The notes under the pieces were generated by a model. That model was not told the origin of the DNA, did not search any database, and worked only from the letters and a program-made list of their open reading frames with translations. Positions 30,671-41,097 of a stretch of DNA of 41,597 bases are shown here, piece by piece. Every line of letters begins with the position of its first letter. Position 1 is the stretch's first letter. Source of the stretch: Nitrososphaeraceae archaeon. Lineage in GTDB: Archaea; Thermoproteota; Nitrososphaeria; Nitrososphaerales; Nitrososphaeraceae. The translations under genes were made by a program, and so were the position numbers. The stretch is taken from assembly GCA_025922715.1 (NCBI GenBank), contig JAICHH010000002.1, forward strand, positions 1 to 41,597. Reading direction: 5' to 3'.

Positions 30671-30743
30671 TAATAGTATTTTTATTGTTGGTTATAGCTT
30701 ACCTTCTAAAATTGTATTATAAAATAATGCATTTGTATAAACA

Positions 30744-31094
30744 ATGAAAAAAATTGAGATTATTATTCCTCATGAACGTATTGATAATGCAAATCGTATC
30801 TTGAATGAATTTGGTATCAGAGATGAAATGTCTTTTTATCAAATAAATGGTAGTAGAGAAAAAACTGAATTTACATCTGTACCTGTCGGAAGAACTAATA
30901 TTATGTATACTCCAAAATATGGAGGAAGAACCAAAATTGAAGCACTTGTTGAAGATGCTTTAGTTAAAAAATTAGTTGAAGAATTATTAAATAAATTAAC
31001 AACTGGTTCTGTATCTGATGGCAAAATATTTGTTTATGATGCTTATGAAGTTTATGATATTGGAAGCGGTAAAAAAACTGAATTGAATATATAA
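30744..31094 (+). CDS. Nitrogen regulatory PII-like protein
   Basis: MKKIEIIIPHERIDNANRILNEFGI ... TKIEALVEDALVKKLVEELLNKLTTGSVSDGKIFVYDAYEVYDIGSGKKTE. Confidence 0.8.
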   Translation: MKKIEIIIPHERIDNANRILNEFGIRDEMSFYQINGSREKTEFTSVPVGRTNIMYTPKYGGRTKIEALVEDALVKKLVEELLNKLTTGSVSDGKIFVYDAYEVYDIGSGKKTELNI

Positions 31095-31335
31095 AGAAAT
31101 TATTCTTACACAGGTGAATGATCTTGCAACTTTTGCTAAAATATTCTTTTTTGTTTTGCATTTTCTTTTGATTGATCTTATTTTTTGATTTTTTATCAAA
31201 TTTATAGAATTATTGGTAATTTATGACTTTAATTTTTTAAATTACCTTTTCAAGGTCATGTAAAAGAATATTATCAACCTGACTACATTATATAAGATGT
31301 AAAAATTGATTGATTTTTATAAAATAGAAAAAGAT

Positions 31336-31581
31336 CTAATCGGTCTTCTTATATGTTTCTGTTTCTTCTTCCGTTACTTGAAATAATATATTGTCTTCAT
31401 GAAATCGTTCTAGTAAATCCTTTGGAATGATAAATTTGTCATTGTTTACAGTATCTTTCTGTGTTATTATACAGTCAGATGTAATTTCTTTGATTTTACC
31501 AAGATCTGTATTATCAATGCCTCTTGCTTCTTTTTTAATAATACTTTCTGACTTTAAAACCCCACCATAATTATCTCTCAT
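31336..31581 (-). CDS. Small hypothetical protein, PRC-barrel-like
   Basis: ARGIDNTDLGKIKEITSDCIITQKDTVNNDKFIIPKDLLERFHEDNILFQVTEEE. Confidence 0.45.
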   Translation of the reverse strand: MRDNYGGVLKSESIIKKEARGIDNTDLGKIKEITSDCIITQKDTVNNDKFIIPKDLLERFHEDNILFQVTEEETETYKKTD

Positions 31582-32298
31582 ACTTATGATAGTTCACTAT
31601 TGTATATAGAGAATATATTCTAAAATATATAAAAATTAGTAGTATGTATAAGCATCTATTTTTTTACTATACAATTATCAATATTGTCCTTTTGTTTAAA
31701 TAATATAGTAGTTATACCTTATTTATAAGGCCTTAAACAAATTGGTTGATAAAATTACTATCTTTTCATATATATCTCTGTTTGTATTTCTCGTACAAAA
31801 TAGATAATATTCCTACTAAAAAGGCATTTACTTTTATGTAACCAAGCTAGAAATTTATATGTTATCTACTTATTTTACCTATTACATATAACTGAAAAGT
31901 GAAAAAGAATATACTGTATTATCTCTATGCCAATAGAAGGTGAAAGGATTCAGGATAAAGAATAAATTTAAATATGTTCTCTATATTTTATTATATTTAT
32001 AATACATTTCAATAATAAATATTAACTATTTATTTTTTGTTTGTTGTGTATGAGTTTTCCAATTTCTTTCTTGCATCTATAAAATATGCTATAGCTATAT
32101 TTTATTTCCTTGCTTTAAAGATGTAACAAATCATTCACCACCATCCATTTTTATCATTTACTAATTTTATTAAACTAATAAGAATAATATCCAAGTAAAT
32201 CCTGATTTTAAAAAAATTTATGAAGTTACACCTTCAATTTGTAACCAAAATAAGCAGATTATGAAGAAAAAATAAATATTCTTCTTCGTATGGATAAG

Positions 32299-32784
32299 CT
32301 ATTCTTTAGTAATATTTTGTTTTGCTAATTTTGTACATACTTCTAAATGGTTCTGTTCTTCTTTCAATATCTTTCTAACTTGAGTTCCAAATTTCCTGCT
32401 TTTTACTTCTTTTGCAACAGACGCAAGAACTTCATAATGAGTAACTTCAGCACCTTCGGCCAAGCATAAGAATTCTAAAGCCTCTTGTGTATCAGGTTCT
32501 TCCCCTAAATAGGTTTCCATAATTTTTGATGCTTTTTGGGAAGTTTCTTCAGAAACAGAATTAATATTCGCAAAATCAAATCCTTCGTTTTCTGCAATTT
32601 CTTCAATTAATTCTTCCATTTCTCTCTGTTGTTTGTTTGCTTGCTCTTTGATAGGCATTAGTTTTTTTTCATGTTCTGCTTTTAACAATCCTTTTGATTT
32701 TAGTTCCTCTACAGCCTTTTGTGCGGCTTTTTCTAAACCAATTGCTTCACCAATTTTTTGTTCAATTAATTCTTTTTCTACCAT
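32299..32784 (-). CDS. Ferritin-like/DUF892-like helical protein
   Basis: All-helical; EALEFLCLAEGAEVTHYEVLASVAKEVKSRKFGTQVRKILKEEQNHLEVC. Confidence 0.6.
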   Translation of the reverse strand: MVEKELIEQKIGEAIGLEKAAQKAVEELKSKGLLKAEHEKKLMPIKEQANKQQREMEELIEEIAENEGFDFANINSVSEETSQKASKIMETYLGEEPDTQEALEFLCLAEGAEVTHYEVLASVAKEVKSRKFGTQVRKILKEEQNHLEVCTKLAKQNITKE

Positions 32785-33206
32785 CTATATTTTCACTGTT
32801 AATATTGCAATAAAGTTAATAACTATATTAATATAGAATTTCGGAAAATATAATAGAAATAAGATTTTTATTTAAAAATAATCTTTTTATCTAAATCAAT
32901 CTATAATAATATCATTACAAATATTAGCACAACTTTAAGCCTTATTTTTATTATTGTTAACAGTTAGGTTTTATTTTTTTATAAAAAATATGTAAATCCT
33001 GTGAACATCGTGAAGGAAAAAGGATTTGAGTCTATTACTTGTTTTAGAATTTATATTAAAAAAAGAAATTTAAAAGTAATTTTTCTTTTGAATGTCAAGA
33101 GATGAATTTATAATTGATCTTTTTAATATTAAATAGTAAAAACAATTATTCTCTAGATAGAATATATACCCAACTGTTATAAATTAAGGAGAACCTATTA
33201 TCATTA

Positions 33207-33728
33207 ATGAAAATAATTCTTGCAACTACAACTTTAATTGCTCTTCTAGCAATAGGAATTATAGGCATAAATAACAATATAGGAAACGCATTTGCTCAAA
33301 TGAGTTCAGAAGATCTTCCAATGGCGGAAATAATGGAGAATGAAACTGTTACAATGACAATGTCTAATCAATCCGAGCCTATGGTCAACTGGACTGGAAC
33401 AATTGAAGTAGAGTCTATCATAGGAGAAGCATTCAAAGCAAAAATAAATGTTAACATGATAGATGCAATAAAAGCAGCACAGGGAAGTGTTGGATTAAAT
33501 TCTACTGTCAAGGAAGCAGAATTAACTCATGCACATAACTATCTAGTCTACAAGATAATGGTTGTAGATGAAGATATGAAAAAATATAAAATCATAGTAG
33601 ATCCGGGCAATGGAGAAATTCTGATGAAGAAGGAAATTACGTGGTATGATCATGAAAAAATGAAATGTGAAGGAAAGTATGACAAATACGGTCACGACTA
33701 TAAAATGATGAAAGATAAAAAATATTAA
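33207..33728 (+). CDS. Secreted protein with PepSY-like region
   Basis: Signal peptide; AIKAAQGSVGLNSTVKEAELTHAHNYLVYKIMVVDEDMKKYKIIVDPGNGEILMKKE. Confidence 0.65.
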   Translation: MKIILATTTLIALLAIGIIGINNNIGNAFAQMSSEDLPMAEIMENETVTMTMSNQSEPMVNWTGTIEVESIIGEAFKAKINVNMIDAIKAAQGSVGLNSTVKEAELTHAHNYLVYKIMVVDEDMKKYKIIVDPGNGEILMKKEITWYDHEKMKCEGKYDKYGHDYKMMKDKKY

Positions 33729-33781
33729 ATATAGTTAAGGTTTAGCACTATAAACTAAATCACTATTTTTTTATATTTTAT

Positions 33782-34003
33782 TTATTGATATTGTTGTTGC
33801 TGTTCTACTTGTCCTGATTCTTCGCTTGTCAATCGTGTGTAGGTGTTTAATGCTTTATCTATCAGATCATCTAGTTTATTATAAGAAGATGTTTCTACCC
33901 TTATAGAAGAACCTTTTTGTGTAGAAATTTCTATTTTAAATTTTTCTTCATATTCTTGTTCTGCTGGTGTTACTATATCTTTGTTATTCGACACATTTAT
34001 CAA
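33782..34003 (-). CDS. Small hypothetical protein (73 aa)
   Basis: ORF with Gln-rich C-terminus. Confidence 0.4.
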   Translation of the reverse strand: MINVSNNKDIVTPAEQEYEEKFKIEISTQKGSSIRVETSSYNKLDDLIDKALNTYTRLTSEESGQVEQQQQYQ

Positions 34004-34124
34004 AATATTTTGGGAGATATACTATTTAAGAAGATCAAGAATAACAACCGATTCTATATTGAATGTAACCAAAGGCAAATTATTCAACCTATAAATAATT
34101 TGTTCCATATTAATAAATTAGATA

Positions 34125-34226
34125 ATGTCAGACGATACTAGTAATGAAAAGAAATATAATTGTCAGTGCGGCGCATCTTTTGCTTCAGTAGAAGAATTAG
34201 ACGAACATAATCACAAATCACATTAA
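34125..34226 (+). CDS. 33-aa C2H2 zinc-finger microprotein, absent from ORF track
   Basis: MSDDTSNEKKYNCQCGASFASVEELDEHNHKSH* : CxC...HxxxxH pattern. Confidence 0.5.
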   Translation: MSDDTSNEKKYNCQCGASFASVEELDEHNHKSH

Positions 34227-34649
34227 AGTAAACAAACCAAAGTCCTCTAAGTCCAATTTTTTTTATTCAAACTTGACAGTACTCTAAGGATACGATTGTT
34301 AGAATAACTGAAGAAATTTGTAATTAGTAATTTTGAAACTTGTTTCATATTTTATTGTTGTTGTAATATCATTGATTAATATTTATTAAAAATATATTGA
34401 CAAAATATATTATAATCAAATATGGTGACTTCCAATTCATCCAATAAGGACAATCCATCCATCAAATTCTAGAATATAATGTCTGTGTCTGCGTTAACCA
34501 ATTACTACAATGAATGAAACGATCCGTTCAGTAAGTTATTCCATTTATTAGCAGTTGCATTTTGTTACTTTGATTGGTTATAATAACTTAAATTTAATAA
34601 ATTAAGTGAGGAAAAATTATTTTTCAGAGTTGAAACAATAATAGTTTGA

Positions 34650-35099
34650 TTACATTAAATTATTGGTAATTAATTCAATATCTTTATGTGGACATTCTTT
34701 AATTATCTCTTCTGCTAATTTGCAGTAACTCTCTTCATTAATATTATCCACGGTAGAAAATTCAAAAATTGTTTTGGTATTTGGTAAATGTATTCTTTGT
34801 AGATTTAAGTCACCATCTCCTTCTTCTCCTTTTCTAAATACATAACGTTGTCCTCGTTTGGTTATAGGGTTCCAACTTCTCAATAATATTCCATGTTTCT
34901 CTATATTCTCATTTGTTATTTTATCATAAACCTTTGTATGCATAAAGAGATGGAAAAAGGTCTCATTTGTATTGAAGAAATATCTTAGAGTATAGTAATT
35001 TTTGGGATGACGATGAGAAGAAGGTTGAGTTGTTTTTAATTTCTTTGTTGATGAATCATAACACCATTCAACATAAGAACTAGTTTTTTCTATTTGCAT
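34650..35099 (-). CDS. Hypothetical protein (149 aa)
   Basis: ORF only. Confidence 0.5.
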   Translation of the reverse strand: MQIEKTSSYVEWCYDSSTKKLKTTQPSSHRHPKNYYTLRYFFNTNETFFHLFMHTKVYDKITNENIEKHGILLRSWNPITKRGQRYVFRKGEEGDGDLNLQRIHLPNTKTIFEFSTVDNINEESYCKLAEEIIKECPHKDIELITNNLM

Positions 35100-35479
35100 T
35101 ATATTATTAATACGTCAAACGATAATTTCAAAATTGCTATAAAAAAATTAGTGTATATTTATTATAACAAAATTAAAACTGTTTGTTATAGAAGAATCAC
35201 TATATCCAATTAAATTAAATATTTTTCTTTTTCAAAAATCAATATTGTAGTTGCTTACAAAACTATTTTTGATTGTCTGTTGAATTCTTAGAGTTAAACT
35301 ATATTGCTATTGATGATAAACAACACTAACAAGAATTGTTGTTAAATATTGCAAATTTACATGCCTGAAAAAATAGATAAATTAGGGATTAATTAATAAA
35401 TAACTAGTAGAATTTAATATTAAAATTAATTTCTAAATTGAACTAAAACCCTAAAATCCAAAGATTAGGCATTACTATT

Positions 35480-35707
35480 ATGGGATGTGTAACTAAAATT
35501 ACAGGATATTTCTTTGGAATAATAATAGTTTTATTTAGTCTTCTTTGGATCATCTCAGCAATACCACTATCTGTAATAATAGACGGATTGATCGGATTGA
35601 ATATAGTGATTTTAGGATTTTGTATTCTTTATTCAGTTCATAGAGCAGGCAGACAAAAGAAACATCAACAAGAACTTCAACTAGATGGGTCCATTAATAA
35701 TCAATAA
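35480..35707 (+). CDS. Small two-TM membrane protein
   Basis: 75 aa, two hydrophobic segments. Confidence 0.5.
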   Translation: MGCVTKITGYFFGIIIVLFSLLWIISAIPLSVIIDGLIGLNIVILGFCILYSVHRAGRQKKHQQELQLDGSINNQ

Positions 35708-36093
35708 TTTATTCATAGTATCTTAACATCATTGTTAGTATACTTAGATTCCTGATTAGCTAGAGCGGCACTTGTAATGTCAAATATTGTATAATTGACA
35801 TATTATACTAAAATTTTTCTTTGTGGTTTCAGTATATTTTCATTGCATTGTTATTTACTATGACAATTCAATATACATCACAGATAAATTATTCCCAATC
35901 TTAAGAATATTGTACTAATTATAGCTTTTTAGCATGACTCCTAGTTGGTAAAAAAGTCATAAAGTTAAAATTGAAATATACTGTGTGTAGATATACTTTA
36001 TTTTATTTATTGAATAATTTCATGTTTTGAGATTAAAAAATAGGAATAAAAATTCTTGTAAAGTTTTAAAGAAAAAAGGAAAGTGACATATTA

Positions 36094-36257
36094 TGACAAG
36101 AAAAACAATTGAACCAAAGGTAAAGATATTTAGTTGTTTTGAATGTGGACATCCTTATAAAGCATTTTCTCCAGATAGTAGTTTCAAAGATGCAAAGATG
36201 CATACATTAGTCCTTGTCCAGAAATTAATGATTTAGAGCCCAATCATAAATCATAAT
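36094..36257 (+). pseudogene. Possible frameshifted small zinc-binding protein
   Basis: MTRKTIEPKVKIFSCFECGHPYKAFSPDSSFKDA in one frame; AYISPCPEINDLEPNHKS* in another. Confidence 0.35.
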
Positions 36258-36345
36258 CATAATCATCAACAACCCAACCCTATCAGTGTGTAAATTGTAA
36301 TCATAGAATTATCTTTATTGGTGTCAAGGACATTTTCATTCTGTT

Positions 36346-36792
36346 TCACTGTTGAGCTTGAGAAGGATAGACTCTGACATTTTTGAAATCGCTAATGATT
36401 CCATTGGTAAAGTACAAGCCTTCTTTTTCAAGTAACTCTCTCTTTTTGGCAGTCCCATACGCATATCCGCCTAATTTGCCATCAGACATGACTACCCTGT
36501 GACAAGGCACCTTAATTGGATTTGGATTCTGACCGAGTATTCTACCTATTATCCTTGATGCTGAAGGATTACCAAGTGCTTTTGCAAGAGCCCCATAAGT
36601 GGTAACCTTTCCTGCAGGTATTTTTCGCAGCAGATCATAGACATCTTCGTTTTTTAGCACGCTCTTAGTGACAATCTCCTCACTTTTAGATGGTATATTA
36701 GACGATGAGAGCACTAATCCTTTTTCTGCATCTTCAATTGAATTCAGTTTTTTACTATTATAATTCAAATGCGTTTTAGGGTTTTTACTCAT
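36346..36792 (-). CDS. ogt: Methylated-DNA-[protein]-cysteine S-methyltransferase
   Basis: LLRKIPAGKVTTYGALAKALGNPSASRIIGRILGQNPNPIKVPCHRVVMSDGKLGGYAYG (PCHRV active site). Confidence 0.95.
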   Translation of the reverse strand: MSKNPKTHLNYNSKKLNSIEDAEKGLVLSSSNIPSKSEEIVTKSVLKNEDVYDLLRKIPAGKVTTYGALAKALGNPSASRIIGRILGQNPNPIKVPCHRVVMSDGKLGGYAYGTAKKRELLEKEGLYFTNGIISDFKNVRVYPSQAQQ

Positions 36793-37111
36793 ATGTATGA
36801 TAACATAATATTTGTATATAAATTTAACCTTAGTTTTGCTATCTTGATATCAATACTTGTAAATAATCATTGAGGAGATAATGTATTCATGACACAGACT
36901 CTCATAATTTTGTATAAAGAACAACAAAACAATTAAATATATAGGAGCAAATCTTTTTGAAAAAATATAAACCTATGATAATTAATATTCCTTTAAAACT
37001 AATTATTATGTTATGATATTCATAAATGTCATGAAGTTTCTACTTAATTTACTTACATTTTCTTCAGGGGGTGAGAAGCACTAAATCTAGTTTAGTCTAA
37101 TGTTTTTAATG

Positions 37112-37269
37112 TCATAGTGATTGTATAAACAGTGATAATATCATAGTGATTGTATAAACAGTGATAATAACGTTTGAAACTGTTATGAGATAAAATGATA
37201 GTGATTGACGGTTAATCGTCTACAATGGATAGTGATTGTGTCTATTTATGTAAAAAGTGATAGTGATGA
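37112..37269. repeat. Array of ATAGTGATTG motifs including a perfect 29-bp tandem duplication
   Basis: TCATAGTGATTGTATAAACAGTGATAATA at 37112-37140 and 37141-37169; further ATAGTGATTG at 37198, 37229; ATAGTGATGA at 37260. Confidence 0.8.
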
Positions 37270-37349
37270 TTATTGTGACTGTCATAATAAATAATTTAAT
37301 AAATTTTAGGCGATTTTCAGCAACATTTTTATTAAATTAGGACGTATAA

Positions 37350-37498
37350 GTTGAAATCTGACTAATTTAGGTTTGAAACCCGTAACAAATTTTTTTGTCA
37401 ACATGACATACGCAAAAGCCAATATTTAATGTTTTTCTACAACCCCTATTAGGTAGTAAAATTCATGAGTTGAAATCTGACTAATTTAGGTTTGAAAC
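37350..37498. repeat. Exact 30-bp direct repeat pair, CRISPR-repeat-like, separated by 89 bp
   Basis: GTTGAAATCTGACTAATTTAGGTTTGAAAC at 37350-37379 and 37469-37498; partial GTTTGAAAC at 37172-37180. Confidence 0.8.
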
Positions 37499-37580
37499 TC
37501 TTGCAGACTCGACAGAGGAATTAGATTTTTTAAAATATGAATAATTGAATTAATAAAAAAAATTAAAATGGATATTGTCG

Positions 37581-38348
37581 TTATGGTGAATTGTTAAAGC
37601 AATATGCATTAACCGTGAGTGTTATCGCACTAAATGACTGAGCCGATACTTGCCATCCTGCTCCTGAAGGGGTAGTTATAGGTTGATTTTCTGCTATATC
37701 TGAAAATGGAGTCAATGTGGCATTATTGTATGAATATCCTCCATTTAGTACGAAGTCACCAGGTTGACACAGAGCATTTAGATTAACAACTGATACATTT
37801 GTTGTTGAAGTGGTGTTTGTAACTAGGTACACATTTGTACCATTTACAAGTTGTGTAATTCCCTGGGGACCTATTGGACCTGTTGCTCCAATTGGCCCAG
37901 CTAGACCTTGCGGACCTTGCGGCCCTTGCGGCCCTTGAGCAATTTTTAATTTACAAAATTCTACTGATTCAACAAAGAAGCCTTCAAAGTGACCAGTTTG
38001 ACATGCAATTTTATTATCTTTTGTTGGATATGTACTATATTTTTTCATATCCTCATAACTATTGTTATAAGATATTTTTTTATCATTATATCCGTTATCA
38101 TAACTTGGTTGTGGCTGATCTTGCTGCTGATAATAATAATTATCTTCATAATTTGCTCTGTATTTATCATTATTGTCAGAATAGTAACTTTCATATTTTT
38201 GAGAATTGTCATTTTTATTTGAATTTTTTTCTGATGCCATTGCATTTGAAAAAAGATTCATGTTACCAATTGGTATTGCTGCTACTGTTGATAACATTAT
38301 TAACGAAGCCATCAAAAAAAGTCCGATCGTAATTGCTGACTTATGCAT
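37581..38348 (-). CDS. Secreted protein with short collagen-like Gly-X-Y segment
   Basis: Signal peptide; GPQGPQGPQGLAGPIGATGPIGPQG; preceded by NQDY-rich low-complexity segment. Confidence 0.75.
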   Translation of the reverse strand: MHKSAITIGLFLMASLIMLSTVAAIPIGNMNLFSNAMASEKNSNKNDNSQKYESYYSDNNDKYRANYEDNYYYQQQDQPQPSYDNGYNDKKISYNNSYEDMKKYSTYPTKDNKIACQTGHFEGFFVESVEFCKLKIAQGPQGPQGPQGLAGPIGATGPIGPQGITQLVNGTNVYLVTNTTSTTNVSVVNLNALCQPGDFVLNGGYSYNNATLTPFSDIAENQPITTPSGAGWQVSAQSFSAITLTVNAYCFNNSP

Positions 38349-39019
38349 GTTGATTACTAACGATTCTAATTATATTTAGAATTCGAACAATCATTCAGTA
38401 ACATCTAATATATAATTTTATTAGATAATAATTATTATATAATTCAATAGTTACTTTTTACTGAGAATATAAATACTGACATGTGTTATAATTTTAAGTA
38501 CCAAGTAACTTTCTATAAACATGTTTTTCGATAACTTTAGAAATAACAAAATTTATATTTCAATATTAAAATGCTACCCAATTTTGAGTATTGAATATTA
38601 AAAATTGGTATCAATGAAACATTTTGTTCGTAATTATATAAGCTCAAGTAATCATTGAAGAATTATTATTCTTTAAATCTGTTACGGATGCATCAAATAA
38701 TAAATGTCAATAGTAGGGTTCATCTACATATTGAGGAAGCTAGTCAAGAGTAGAATTCTGCATTTTGTAGAGTTTCTAATATTTGTCAAATTTAGTGAAT
38801 CATTGTTAAATAAATTCTAATTTATTTTTTGTCAGTAGGATAGATTATATTGATTATAATATATTTTATTATGACACAAAAAGCATTACAGTTTAATAAA
38901 AAAGATTAAAGATTTTATTTATTGGACTAATAGACTAAATTATAATAAAACAGGTAGTGAAAAATTTAAAATTTACTTTTTAACTATACTTTTCAAATAA
39001 AACTTTGAATGCATAGCAT

Positions 39020-39220
39020 TTAAACTATTATTCTGTCTAGAATATCCAAAAATGGTAGAATCGAAATATCTGTAGTCCAGATATGATAATTGTTATAGGG
39101 GGCGAAAATTAATATCAATACTAATGCAAATATCACAGATGACATGAAAACTGTAAGTAGGTAAAAACAGAACTTATCATAGTCTTGAATTAATACCATA
39201 ATATTATATATATTAAACAA
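39020..39220 (-). CDS. Small hypothetical membrane protein
   Basis: 66 aa with one hydrophobic segment. Confidence 0.3.
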   Translation of the reverse strand: MFNIYNIMVLIQDYDKFCFYLLTVFMSSVIFALVLILIFAPYNNYHIWTTDISILPFLDILDRIIV

Positions 39221-39714
39221 GTATATGAGATTTGTTATACAAAAAATTAGTATTAATATACATTGCCATTTATATGAAGTAGATAAAAAATAAATTTATT
39301 ACTTTATTTGACTACGTGGTATAATTTGGCGAGTCATAATAATAAATCACCAAACACAATTTAAATAATATATTAGGCTAGGTCTAGTATTTCGATATCT
39401 TGGTTTCTATTTTATACAGGTAGAAGAGTACTTATAGCTTTTTTTCATTTTTAGGTTGGTCTTTCGAAATGAGGATCTTATGGACTGGTCAGCTAGATTT
39501 GAAGCCTAATAGAGAAAGAAAATTTTACATCTTTTCTTGATAAGTATTAATTTAATATACGAGTATTGAAAAACTATTAACTATAAAGTTGTGTGTATAT
39601 TGTTTTTGAAATATCTCCTCGCAAATTATAATAAAATGAAAAAAATTTTGCAATAAAATTACTAATGAATATGATATATCTAATTCATATTAGTAAAGAA
39701 TACTTATTGTCTAT

Positions 39715-40581
39715 GTGCCATACATTTCTTTGGATAATGATTTAAAGATGTACTATGAAACATATGGAGATGAAAAATCTTATCCAATCGTTCTGATTCA
39801 TCCTCTAGGAGGAAACATCAAGATTTGGGAAGAAGAAATCTCTCTTATTTTACGTTCTGGAAATTATAGAATAATTGCTTACGAGATACGTGGACATTAC
39901 AGGTCCAATATGGGAAAAAGTGATAGTTTTACGATGGATGATTTAGCCAGCGATCTAGATAAATTATTAAAGAAATTAAAAATTAAAACATGTACCTTAA
40001 TTGGTCATTCAATAGGTGGAAAAATAGCTGCAGTATATGCAAAAGATAATTCTAATAAGATAGATGCAATAATATTCATCAGTGGATCCTCAATACCCAT
40101 ACCTGAAGATGCTCTTGAGGATTCCATTGCAATAGAAATAGCTACTACAGAGGGCATGGATGCAGTAGCAGAATATGAAAGACAACAAAAGTATGGAAAA
40201 GAAAAAGCATTTAAAGATGAAAAAGAATGGAATTACTTTAAGAAAATATTTACAAAAACATCTGTTGAAGGCTTTATTGCTGCCAGAAATGCATTACGTA
40301 CTATGCCTAATGATATAAATAATGTTTTAAGAAATGCAAATTGTAAATTATATGGAATAGTTGGTAGCAAGGATGACGTGTTTATGAATTTAAAGAATAA
40401 AATGAAAAAAGAAATTCCAAAATTTAAGTTAAAAATTATTGAAGGCGAAGGTCATTGGTTAATACTTCATAATCCTGTCGCATTAGATAAAGTATTAGAA
40501 GAATTTCTAAATGAAATAAATACACACACAGTAAACACATTTGGGAAAATATTTAAAAAACAATCATATCTACTAAGTTAA
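39715..40581 (+). CDS. Alpha/beta hydrolase
   Basis: YYETYGDEKSYPIVLIHPLGGN, YEIRGHYRSNMG, TLIGHSIGGKIAAVYA nucleophile elbow, EGEGHWLILHNP; GTG start. Confidence 0.92.
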   Translation: MPYISLDNDLKMYYETYGDEKSYPIVLIHPLGGNIKIWEEEISLILRSGNYRIIAYEIRGHYRSNMGKSDSFTMDDLASDLDKLLKKLKIKTCTLIGHSIGGKIAAVYAKDNSNKIDAIIFISGSSIPIPEDALEDSIAIEIATTEGMDAVAEYERQQKYGKEKAFKDEKEWNYFKKIFTKTSVEGFIAARNALRTMPNDINNVLRNANCKLYGIVGSKDDVFMNLKNKMKKEIPKFKLKIIEGEGHWLILHNPVALDKVLEEFLNEINTHTVNTFGKIFKKQSYLLS

Positions 40582-40668
40582 ATAAATAGGATTATTCACC
40601 CTTATTTTGGACAATATTTATTATCAATACAATATCTATTATTTATTATTAATTCAGTTAATACTTCA

Positions 40669-40854
40669 TTATACCTGTTCTTCTTCTGTTTTAGTCTGAT
40701 TCTCAATGACATATATAGTGGTAACAATTGACAAGGATATTAAGACTAGAAAATTTAACAATAGAAATAAGTTCAAATAATTAAACCTATCATTTTTATT
40801 ACAAGAATATATGTTACTAATTAACGGTGAATATTCATAAAATAACACTTCCAA
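40669..40854 (-). CDS. Small single-TM hypothetical protein
   Basis: 61 aa, FLLLNFLVLISLSIVTTIYVI. Confidence 0.35.
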   Translation of the reverse strand: MEVLFYEYSPLISNIYSCNKNDRFNYLNLFLLLNFLVLISLSIVTTIYVIENQTKTEEEQV

Positions 40855-41097
40855 TAAAATTGACTAGTAAGACATTTAACAGAGGTCCTTTTAAAGTATA
40901 AGAAGAGTTGCTTTTACTATTTTATATCTTAATGCCAACCTATGAGAAGAAATTCAAAACCATTCATTTCTGAATGAAGACTTTTACTTTCTTATAACGT
41001 ATGGAAGGTGTATATGTATTATTGTTCAAACATAAGATTCCTTTTGTTCAATTATAGTATAAATAAAGATGTTAAAAACAAAATTCTATATTCCTAT

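Noticed and set aside
30839-31199. Minus-strand ORFs 30839-31024, 30964-31161, 30996-31199
   Set aside because: Overlap the PII-like gene and each other; no motif.
33917-34141. 74-aa plus-strand ORF
   Set aside because: Overlaps the 33782-34003 minus ORF and the C2H2 microprotein; F/Y/I/N-rich composition typical of AT-rich noise.
36241-36275. AATCATAAATCATAATCATAATCATC simple repeat
   Set aside because: Short microsatellite-like run; ordinary in AT-rich DNA.
37874-38332. 152-aa plus-strand ORF (and 37989-38222, 38045-38245)
   Set aside because: Low-complexity shadow ORFs over the collagen-like gene and its N/Y/D-rich segment.
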